From assembly GCA_964422295.1 (NCBI GenBank), contig CAYRAM010000008.1:1-64000 (forward strand): a stretch of 64,000 nucleotides of DNA, given 5' to 3'. How positions within the stretch are numbered: the stretch's first letter is position 1; the number at the start of each line of letters is the position of its first letter. The notes beneath the pieces were generated by a model, which was not told the DNA's origin, did no database searches, and worked only from the letters and a program-made list of their open reading frames with translations. The stretch is from UBA12191 sp964422295 (GTDB lineage Bacteria; Planctomycetota; UBA8108; UBA1146). A program made the position numbers and the translations under genes. Below are positions 53,664 to 61,259 of this stretch, one piece after another.

Positions 53664-54902
53664 TTATCCGACCTTTTGAATGATCGAGAGCAGCGGCATG
53701 AAGAGAGCGACGACGATAAATCCGACCGCCCCTCCCATCCCCACGATCAGGACCGGCTCGAGGAGACTCGAGAGGGAATCGACGAGAACGTCGACGTCGA
53801 GGTCGTAGTTGTCGGAGATCTTGTTGAGCATCTTGTCCAATTCACCGGTTTCCTCACCGATATCGATCATGTTGACCAACAACGGATCGAAGACACCGGA
53901 ATTGCCCAATGGCTCGGCGATGGTTTCACCCTCACGGATCGATCCGCACACCGATTCGATGGCGTCCGAAATCACCCTGTTTCCGACCGCGGCACGGACA
54001 ATCTCAAGGGCCTCAAGAATCGGAACACCGGAACTGATCAGAGTTCCAAGGGTGCGACAGAATCGGGAGACTGTCGATTTGCGGACGATTTGGCCGAAGA
54101 TGGGAGCGTTCAGTTTGGACTTGTCGATCATCAACTCGCCGGCGTCGGTTCTTCCAATCGCCACCATCGACAACCACATCAAGAAGATGACGACTGGTGC
54201 GAGGAACCAATATCCTTGTACCGCTTCTGCAAATCCCAGCAATGCCTGGGTAGGAGCTGGCAGTGCAGTATTCATGTCAGCGAACATCTTTTGGAATTGG
54301 GGAATCACCTGAGTCATGATGAATCCGAGGATCAGTGCGGCAACGCATATGACTGCGACCGGGTAGACCATCGCGCCTTGCACTTTCTTGCGCAACTTCA
54401 TCGACTTCTCCTGGAAATCTGAGAGGCGCTGCAAAATCGTATCGAGCACACCACCCGCTTCTCCCGCCTTGACCATCGCCACAAACAGGGTGTTGAAGGT
54501 ACGCGGGTACTTTTCGAGGGCTTCTGAAAGGGTCGATCCTCCCTCGACATCTTCGGTAACCTGGATCAACTGATTCTGAAATGTGCCCGGCTTCATTTGG
54601 TCAGCGAGAATCTTCAGGGAGCGCACGATCGGAAGACCCGCATCCTGCAATGTCGCCAACTGCTGAGTGAACTGGACCAGATCGGCCTGCGACACTCGGC
54701 CGCCGAAGATGCCCCCGGCCTTCGTCTTCTTGGCTCCATCAGGACCAGCAACGGCTGCTGCTTTCTTGCTCTCGCGAATCTTGGTTGGCTTCATTCCCCG
54801 GGAACGCAATTGCTTAATCGCTTCCGCTTGGCTGGCGGCTTCGATCGTACTGCGCTTCTTTTGCCCTCCAGGGCCAATGGCTTCAAATTCCCATACCGCC
54901 AT
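53664..54902 (-). CDS. gspF: Type II secretion / type IV pilus inner membrane platform protein
   Basis: A 412-residue GspF/PilC family protein, the inner membrane platform on which pseudopilins or pilins are assembled. It has two homologous T2SSF domains, FTQQLATLQDAGLPIVRSL (about 85-205) and FCRTLGTLISSGVPILEALE (about 290-410). Three hydrophobic segments lie between and after them (about 170-195, 218-245 and 380-405). The first 70 residues carry a conserved VWEFEAIGPGGQKKRSTIEA start. The ATG at 54902 has GGAG 8 bases upstream. It lies downstream of two assembly ATPase genes on the same strand; no pilin, prepilin peptidase or secretin is in the window. Confidence 0.93.
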   Translation of the reverse strand: MAVWEFEAIGPGGQKKRSTIEAASQAEAIKQLRSRGMKPTKIRESKKAAAVAGPDGAKKTKAGGIFGGRVSQADLVQFTQQLATLQDAGLPIVRSLKILADQMKPGTFQNQLIQVTEDVEGGSTLSEALEKYPRTFNTLFVAMVKAGEAGGVLDTILQRLSDFQEKSMKLRKKVQGAMVYPVAVICVAALILGFIMTQVIPQFQKMFADMNTALPAPTQALLGFAEAVQGYWFLAPVVIFLMWLSMVAIGRTDAGELMIDKSKLNAPIFGQIVRKSTVSRFCRTLGTLISSGVPILEALEIVRAAVGNRVISDAIESVCGSIREGETIAEPLGNSGVFDPLLVNMIDIGEETGELDKMLNKISDNYDLDVDVLVDSLSSLLEPVLIVGMGGAVGFIVVALFMPLLSIIQKVG

Positions 54903-54973
54903 TTGGGCTGCTCCTTTTTCTGAACCGGATCTCATTCTCCGGCGGGTGAGGTGACATCCTAGTCGATGATCAC

Positions 54974-56683
54974 CTAACTGACGATGGTCTCCTTGACGAC
55001 TTCTTCGATCGTTGTCACACCATCGTAAATGTGAATCAGTCCGGCATCGCGAAGGGTCTGCATCCCCTCCTCACGAGCCGCAGTCTGCAATTCTTGGGTA
55101 CTGGCACCATCCATGATCAAATCGCGAACTCGATCCGTCATCATCATGATCTCGAAGAGAGCGATCCGACCCTTGTATCCAGAACCGTTACAAAGTTTGC
55201 ACCCCTTGCCATAGAAGAAGGTGCGGCCCTGAACATCGGACCGGGTCAGTTCGATTTCCATCAGGACTTCATCGGTGGGTTCGTACTCTTCCTTGCAATC
55301 CGCACACACCCGTCGAACCAAACGCTGTGCAACCACCGCTTCGACTGTCGCAGTCAGCAGGAAGGCTTCGACTCCAAGGTCAATCAATCGAATCACCGAT
55401 GACGGCGCATCATTGGTGTGAAGGGTTGAAAACACGATGTGGCCGGTAAGGCTCGCCTCAACCGCAATTTGTGCCGTCTCCAAGTCACGGATCTCACCGA
55501 CGAGAATCTTGTCAGGGTCCTGACGAAGAATCGCCCGCAGGCAAGCAGCGTAGGTCACACCAATATCTTCATTGATGGGGATCTGAATGATACCGTCGAT
55601 GTTGTATTCGACCGGATCCTCGGTGGTAATGATTTTGGTTTCCGGCTCATTGGCTTCATTCAGGCATGAATACAAAGTGGTCGTTTTACCGGAGCCGGTC
55701 GGGCCGGTCACGAGGATGATTCCGTTCGGCTTCATGATCAGTTTGCGAATAACTTCGAGATCCTTGGTACGCAAACCGATATTTTCGAGTTCCAGGGATA
55801 CCTGGCCCCGGTCAAGAACCCTCATCACGACCGACTCGCCATACATCGTCGGCAGAGTCGAAACACGCAAATCGACGGGGCGCCCGGCGATATTCAACTC
55901 GATACGGCCGTCCTGCGGCAAGCGCGTTTCCGCGATGTCAAGGTTTGACATCACCTTCACCCTGGAGATCACTGCCCGCGCTAGTTGAATCGGCGGAGGC
56001 ATCATTTCGTAGAGCACTCCATCGACCCTGTAGCGAATTTTGAACTCTTTCTCGAAGGGCTCCAGGTGGATATCGGAGGCGCGATCCTTGATTGCTGACA
56101 GTAGCACCATGTTGAGCAACTTGACCACCGGAGCGGCATTGACGTCCTTCTCAAGCTGATCCATGTCCATCATTTCGTGACGGTTGTCATCCATCACTTC
56201 CATCTCGCCGCTGTCCATCGATCCGAGGAGGCTCTCCATCGACTCTGCCCTGTCCGAGTAGTACTTCTCCAGGGCTGCTTCCACTGCTGTGGGATCGCTG
56301 AGAGCACCTTTGACATCCACGTTCAGCATGAACTTCATGTCATCGAGTGCACTGACATTTTGCGGGTCAGCAAGAGCGAGGGTCAGAACACTTCCATCGA
56401 AATCGACGGGGATCACCTGGTAGGTTTCAGCAACATGGGCCGGAACCATATCGAGCAGATCCGCAGTCATCACGATTTCGGAAAGGTCCACCGGCTCCAT
56501 TCCCGATTGACGGGCGATCGCCAGGCGAACGTCTTCGTCGTTGACGAGCCCCTTGTCGATGAGGATTTTGCCGATGGCTCCACCCTTATCCTTTTGGGTC
56601 TGAAGCGCTTCCTGGATATCCAACTCAGAGACTTTCCCCATCTCCTTGAGGATCTGTCCGAGTGGCTGGGATGTAATGGCCAT
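54974..56683 (-). CDS. pilB: GspE/PilB-family assembly ATPase (copy nearest gspF)
   Basis: A 569-residue hexameric ATPase that drives pseudopilin or pilin assembly. The N-terminal GspE domain (about 1-150) binds the platform complex. The C-terminal ATPase has Walker A GPTGSGKTT, Asp box ITTEDPVEYNIDGI, Walker B ILVGEIRDLETAQIA and the His box TGHIVFSTLHTND. A four-cysteine zinc motif (CADCKEEY ... CKLCNGSGYKGR) is intact. It shares layout with the next ATPase gene upstream but is only moderately similar in the N-terminal half, so the two are old paralogues rather than a recent duplication. It lies 71 bases upstream of gspF. Confidence 0.94.
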   Translation of the reverse strand: MAITSQPLGQILKEMGKVSELDIQEALQTQKDKGGAIGKILIDKGLVNDEDVRLAIARQSGMEPVDLSEIVMTADLLDMVPAHVAETYQVIPVDFDGSVLTLALADPQNVSALDDMKFMLNVDVKGALSDPTAVEAALEKYYSDRAESMESLLGSMDSGEMEVMDDNRHEMMDMDQLEKDVNAAPVVKLLNMVLLSAIKDRASDIHLEPFEKEFKIRYRVDGVLYEMMPPPIQLARAVISRVKVMSNLDIAETRLPQDGRIELNIAGRPVDLRVSTLPTMYGESVVMRVLDRGQVSLELENIGLRTKDLEVIRKLIMKPNGIILVTGPTGSGKTTTLYSCLNEANEPETKIITTEDPVEYNIDGIIQIPINEDIGVTYAACLRAILRQDPDKILVGEIRDLETAQIAVEASLTGHIVFSTLHTNDAPSSVIRLIDLGVEAFLLTATVEAVVAQRLVRRVCADCKEEYEPTDEVLMEIELTRSDVQGRTFFYGKGCKLCNGSGYKGRIALFEIMMMTDRVRDLIMDGASTQELQTAAREEGMQTLRDAGLIHIYDGVTTIEEVVKETIVS

Positions 56684-56730
56684 TTCTCACCTCTCCGCCT
56701 TCACGGGGCGGCACCGATTCAGTTCTGGTT

Positions 56731-58431
56731 TTAGCTGGCGAACTCCGAAGAGTGGGTCACTCGCAGGATTTCCTCGACCGAAGTGATCCCCGAGAGCAGT
56801 TTTCTGACAGCGTCCTCCTGCAGGGTCACCATGCCTTCGCTGCGAGCCTTGTTGCGCAGGTCTTTCGCTACCGCCTTGTTGAAGGTCAGGTCACGAAGAT
56901 CTCCTGACATTTCAAGCAGTTCGTAGATTCCCAATCGACCCTTGTAACCCGCGGAGCACTTGCTGCACCCCACCGGTCGATAAATCTGCTGGCCCTGAAC
57001 TTCCGAGGAAGTCAGGCCGATCATGCGCAGTTCTGTCTCAGCGGGCTCGTAAGTCTCCTTGCACTCTGGGCACAGTTTTCGAATCAGCCTCTGTCCCATG
57101 ATTGCCAAAACTGCCGAGGCGACGAGGAAGGGCTTCACTCCCATGTCGATGAGTCGGGTCAGCGCCGATGGCGCATCGTTGGTGTGCAGGGTCGAGAAGA
57201 CCAGGTGACCCGTCAGAGCCGCCTGAATTGCGGTATCCGCTGTTTCACGGTCACGAATCTCACCGACGAGGATGATATTTGGGGCCTGACGCATCATGGC
57301 GCGCAGAATCCGCGAGAAATCGAGGCCGATCTCATGCCTCACTTCGGACTGATTGATTCCGGTGAGGTTGTATTCGATCGGGTGCTCGGCGGTGATAATC
57401 TTCGTATCGGGCTTGTTCAGGTCCATCAATGCGGAATAAAGGGTTGTCGTTTTACCCGATCCGGTCGGGCCGGTGACCAGGAAGATTCCATTCGGTCGCT
57501 TGATGATGCGATTAAATCTCTTGAGGTCGCTCTCGTCGAATCCCAACTTCTCAAGGTCGACCAATCCGGCATCCTTGTCGAGAATCCTCATGACGACACT
57601 TTCACCATGAACCGTGGGGATCACCGAAACACGCAGGTCGATCTCTTTACCCTGAATCTTGATCTTGATACGACCGTCCTGGGGTCTCCGTTTTTCCGCC
57701 ATGTCCATCCGTGACATGATCTTAATTCTGGAGAGTACAGGCCCCTGAAGTTTTTTGGGCGGAGAATCCATCACCTGGCAAACGCCGTCGATCCGATACC
57801 GAACTTGCAGGTGGTGCTCCATCGGCTCGATGTGGATATCCGAAGCTCCCGACTTGAGAGCATTGGCGATGATCATGTGCACCAACTTGATCACAGGAGC
57901 TTCGTTGGCATCTCCATCATCCCCGGCGTAATCACCACGTCCAAATTCGACGTCATCGTCAGAACCGGCATCTTCACCCAGAACCGAGTCGTACCCCCCT
58001 GCCAGACGATAGTAGTCATCCAGCGCCTCCTCGATCGCATCAGGCATCGCCAGGGCGCAGTCGAGATCAAGACCGAGAATGAAGCGGATATTGTCGAGTT
58101 TGAAGGCGTAGTCATCGGGGTCGCCAATCGCCACTACCAACCTGCGCTCGCCCTTTTTTGCCACCGGAATGATCTGATTTTCGACGGCCACTTCTTTTGG
58201 AACAAGATCGATGATGTCTTGGGCAATCACATGCCTGCCAAGATTGGCAAAGGGCAACTGGTGATGGATGGCGAGTGCTCTGGTGACCTGTTCTTGGGTA
58301 CAAAGTTCGAGATTCAGAAGGGCTTCACCGAGTCGGCAATTTTCCGCTTTGCTGTAAGCGATCGCCTTATCTATCTGCTCTTCGGTGGCCCAACCCTTTT
58401 CGCGCAGGATCTCTCCGACTTTTTTCTTCAT
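56731..58431 (-). CDS. GspE/PilB-family assembly ATPase (second paralogue)
   Basis: A 566-residue secretion/pilus ATPase. The N-terminal domain starts KKKVGEILREKGWATEEQ. The ATPase core has Walker A GPTGSGKTT, Asp box ITAEHPIEYNLTGI, Walker B ILVGEIRDRETADTA and His box TGHLVFSTLHTND, with the zinc cysteines in CPECKETYEP and CSKCSAGYKG. The linker (about 150-185) is unusually acidic. The Asp box reads AEHP where most members have TEDP, so the Asp is replaced by His in this copy. The start at 58431 has GGAAGG about 8 bases upstream; an ATG 27 bases earlier is possible. It is first in the run ATPase-ATPase-gspF. Confidence 0.92.
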   Translation of the reverse strand: MKKKVGEILREKGWATEEQIDKAIAYSKAENCRLGEALLNLELCTQEQVTRALAIHHQLPFANLGRHVIAQDIIDLVPKEVAVENQIIPVAKKGERRLVVAIGDPDDYAFKLDNIRFILGLDLDCALAMPDAIEEALDDYYRLAGGYDSVLGEDAGSDDDVEFGRGDYAGDDGDANEAPVIKLVHMIIANALKSGASDIHIEPMEHHLQVRYRIDGVCQVMDSPPKKLQGPVLSRIKIMSRMDMAEKRRPQDGRIKIKIQGKEIDLRVSVIPTVHGESVVMRILDKDAGLVDLEKLGFDESDLKRFNRIIKRPNGIFLVTGPTGSGKTTTLYSALMDLNKPDTKIITAEHPIEYNLTGINQSEVRHEIGLDFSRILRAMMRQAPNIILVGEIRDRETADTAIQAALTGHLVFSTLHTNDAPSALTRLIDMGVKPFLVASAVLAIMGQRLIRKLCPECKETYEPAETELRMIGLTSSEVQGQQIYRPVGCSKCSAGYKGRLGIYELLEMSGDLRDLTFNKAVAKDLRNKARSEGMVTLQEDAVRKLLSGITSVEEILRVTHSSEFAS

Positions 58432-59165
58432 GCGTGGCCTTCCCTTGTAGGGCTTCAAATCGACCGAGGAATCATCTCACTCCGCACAGCCCGGCCCCCA
58501 CGGTCGGGGGAACCGGATACCCTGGCGAATTTGCCAAAGCGTCAGAATTATCAGGTCACCCGACAATTCTTGTCATCCTGATGTTTGCAATGGCAGCAGG
58601 GGTATGGGACACCCCCCGCACACCAAAATCTGCCCAAGAGCCGAAACGGACAACCTTCAAAGAAATGGTGCCGAAAGCCCCCTGGCAGTCGCTGCTGACG
58701 GAGGGCACATCGGTTTCCCATCCCCGAAATTGAAAAAACCGTGAAAAACGACCCGGGTCGCCTCCTCCGGCACTCTGGGACTGACAGGACTCCTGCGGAA
58801 TGATCTGTCAATCCGTGATCGTAAAAGATCCCCGTTCAGAGTCAAGAAAGCCCCCCAAGCGAGTTTTTTGCCCCTCCCCGGGATGAATCGGCCACGACTC
58901 CGATATCGACATTCAAGAAAGCCACATCGGTGACCCTTGCCGCTCTGCGGTCAACGGTCTAGAATCCCGCACTTCTGCAGTGATCGGGGTGGTTGCCAAT
59001 TTCCATGAGATTCTGCCCCCGAAACCTGCAGATCGTCTGAGAGTCAATCGAAGAGTCCAAATTGACAGAATCACGGAATCACACGATTCCGGTGTGTGGA
59101 TTCTGTTTAGAGCCCAGATGGCGTCCTTGGTGACGCCGAGCCCCTGGAAGAATTGGAGACCTTAA
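58432..59165. other. Intergenic region between the ATPase gene and the lipoprotein gene
   Basis: About 730 bases between divergent genes. Reading frames of 60-100 codons occur on both strands but none looks like a protein or has a good ribosome-binding site. A perfect 6-bp hairpin (59120-59125 with 59132-59137) lies in the leader of the lipoprotein gene. No tRNA or known RNA motif was recognised, and no clear promoter boxes. Confidence 0.5.
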
Positions 59166-59750
59166 GTGTCCAGTCTCAAGACTATTGGAATCACCCTTTT
59201 CTGCCTCGTTTGTCTCGCCGGTTGTGCGGGGAATGAGGACTGGATCCGCCTACGTCCGGATGCGAAATCACCCTTCTCGGGAGTTGAGCAACCAATTGAA
59301 CGGCCCTACGCCGGCCAAGTCAGTATCATCTATGGAACCTACGGTGACTATGAAGGTAACCCCCTTGGTCTCGAAGATGTGGATGGCTTCGGACTTTGGG
59401 TCAGCGCCCGTCCCAGCGAGTGGTACATCGCTCCCGAAATCGGCTACTTGAATGCGACCGAAGACGACGGCTCTCTTGGCAAGGTGGATAACAAGGAAAT
59501 CTTTTTCGGTGGTCGGGTTACTGCAGAATTGCCATTCACCCCTTTCTCTCTGATCGGCGGTGGCGGCTTCACGCAACTCGATGTCAGTGAGTACAGTTTC
59601 GAGGCTGAGGAAAGTGGAGTCTACTTCCATGGAGGTGCGATTCTTCACCTCGGAGAGAATGCCCACGTCGGCTTCGATTATCGTTTCTCCACCTACGATG
59701 GTATCTCTGATCGCTCAAACTTTTCGGTGATGACCGGCATCAACTGGTAG
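59166..59750 (+). CDS. Outer membrane beta-barrel lipoprotein
   Basis: A 194-residue protein with a lipoprotein signal (LVCLAGC, cysteine 20 as the lipid anchor). The mature part alternates short strands with aromatic ends: GQVSIIYGTYGDYEG, EWYIAPEIGYLNAT, NKEIFFGGRVTAELPF, AHVGFDYRFSTYDG, and a terminal NFSVMTGINW ending in Trp. This is the pattern of a small eight-strand outer membrane barrel of the OmpA/OmpW sort. The start is GTG 59166 with GGAG 8-9 bases upstream. It is monocistronic with a very strong terminator. Function unknown; an intact outer membrane is implied. Confidence 0.8.
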   Translation: MSSLKTIGITLFCLVCLAGCAGNEDWIRLRPDAKSPFSGVEQPIERPYAGQVSIIYGTYGDYEGNPLGLEDVDGFGLWVSARPSEWYIAPEIGYLNATEDDGSLGKVDNKEIFFGGRVTAELPFTPFSLIGGGGFTQLDVSEYSFEAEESGVYFHGGAILHLGENAHVGFDYRFSTYDGISDRSNFSVMTGINW

Positions 59751-59765
59751 AAACAAGCTTGGTAT

Positions 59766-59816
59766 GCCAGAAAAAAGGGCCCCTCACGGAGAGCGTGAGG
59801 GGCCCTTTTTTCTGGC
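59766..59816. terminator. Bidirectional terminator after the barrel lipoprotein
   Basis: A perfect 23-bp stem (59766-59788 with 59794-59816) closes a 5-base loop, with six A on one side and six T on the other inside the stem. It serves the plus-strand lipoprotein and the convergent minus-strand gene ending at 59835. Confidence 0.97.
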
Positions 59817-59834
59817 TTCAATTCACGCCACCGC

Positions 59835-61250
59835 TCAGGCAATGATTTCGTGCACGACCCTGCCGTGGACATCCGTCAGGCGGAAATCCCTCCCGGCGTA
59901 ACGATAAGTCAGTTTCTCGTGATCAATCCCCAACAGGTGCAACATCGTCGCATGGAGGTCATGGACATGGACCTTGTCGATGACCGCATGGTAGCCAAAA
60001 TCATCCGTTTCTCCGTATGAGAACCCGCTGCGTACCCCTCCTCCTGCCATCCACATGGTGAAGCCATGGGGATTGTGATCCCTGCCGGTTCCATCCTGTG
60101 CCATCGGAGTGCGCCCAAATTCACCTCCCCAGAGAACCAGGGTATCTTCGAGGAGACCACGGCTCTTCAGATCCTTGATCAATCCCGCAATCGGCTTGTC
60201 GACCTCTTTGGCATTTTTTGAATGGTCCCTTTCGAGATTGGTATGTTGATCCCATTTGTAGGAATGGGTGCACTGGATGAATCGCACCCCCGACTCGGCG
60301 AACCGGCGAGCCATCAAGCATTGGCGACCGAAGTTGTCGGTCGGCTCTTCATCGATGCCGTAAAGTTCCAGGGTTGTCGCCGACTCTCCCGACAAATCCA
60401 TCACTTCAGGTGCTTCAGTCTGCATCTGAAAAGCAAGCTCAAAGGATCGAATCCTCGCCTCAAGTGCGTCGTCCGTTTCACGTTGACCAAGGTGTTCAAG
60501 GTTGATGTCCTCCAGCAAATCCAACTGCATCCTCTGCAGACCCGCATTCCAGTGCTCATTATTGAGATGGTGTATCTTTGCTTCACGAGCTTTGATTCCG
60601 GCATGGCCGATGGGGGTTCCTTGATACCTCGCGGGCAGAAACCCACTGGACCAATTGTTCACCCCTCCATGTCCCAGTGTGGGGCAAATGGTGATAAAGC
60701 CCGGGAGATTGGAATTTTCCTCGCCCAATCCGTACTGGATCCAACTTCCCATGCTCGGTCTCACGAAAGTGTCACTGCCGGTATGCAATGCCAACAGGGC
60801 CCCGCCATGAGCATCATTGGTGCCATGCAGGCTTTTGACGAAACACAGATCGTCCACCATTTCGGCGACGTGAGGAAACAGGGTACTGGCCCACATTCCC
60901 GACTCTCCGTGACGGCGAAATTCCCAGGGAGATCTCAGTACTCCCCCGTACTGGCTCGGCTCCGCAAACGTCACTCTGGGCAACGGGATGGAGAGGGGCT
61001 TCCCGTGATCCTGTATCAGACGTGGTTTGTAGTCGAAGGTATCGACCTGGGATGGCCCGCCATGCATGAAGAGAAAGATCACTCTTTTTGCCCGTGGAGT
61101 GTGATGGGGTCCACCCGGCAGATCGGCAAAGAGTTTTGAAGTTCCCAGCAAGCCCTCGAGAGCCAATGCACCAAAACCGGCACAGCACCCCTTGAGTAAA
61201 CTCCTCCTGGAAAGCCCGCCGGGGCCCACCTGTCCAGGCTGTATGATCAC
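59835..61250 (-). CDS. DUF1501 family protein, twin-arginine exported
   Basis: A 471-residue member of the DUF1501 family, relatives of alkaline phosphatase/sulfatase folds that are very abundant in planctomycetes and of unproven function. A twin-arginine signal (SRRSLLKGCCAGFGALALEG) opens it, followed by RVIFLFMHGGPSQVDTFDYKP, SGFLPARYQGTPI, LVLWGGEFGRTPMAQ and DRDHNP-like GTGRDHNPHGFTMWMAGGG. These His/Asp-rich blocks suggest a metal site. The start is GTG 61250, 9 bases after the stop of the upstream DUF1549/DUF1553 gene. The two are almost always neighbours in planctomycete genomes and probably act together outside the cytoplasm. Confidence 0.93.
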   Translation of the reverse strand: MIIQPGQVGPGGLSRRSLLKGCCAGFGALALEGLLGTSKLFADLPGGPHHTPRAKRVIFLFMHGGPSQVDTFDYKPRLIQDHGKPLSIPLPRVTFAEPSQYGGVLRSPWEFRRHGESGMWASTLFPHVAEMVDDLCFVKSLHGTNDAHGGALLALHTGSDTFVRPSMGSWIQYGLGEENSNLPGFITICPTLGHGGVNNWSSGFLPARYQGTPIGHAGIKAREAKIHHLNNEHWNAGLQRMQLDLLEDINLEHLGQRETDDALEARIRSFELAFQMQTEAPEVMDLSGESATTLELYGIDEEPTDNFGRQCLMARRFAESGVRFIQCTHSYKWDQHTNLERDHSKNAKEVDKPIAGLIKDLKSRGLLEDTLVLWGGEFGRTPMAQDGTGRDHNPHGFTMWMAGGGVRSGFSYGETDDFGYHAVIDKVHVHDLHATMLHLLGIDHEKLTYRYAGRDFRLTDVHGRVVHEIIA

Positions 61251-61259
61251 TTCATCGCC

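Noticed and set aside
58551..58811. Small minus-strand reading frame upstream of the ATPase genes
   Set aside because: Composition (Cys, Arg, Gly, Phe scatter) and lack of a ribosome-binding site suggest a chance frame.
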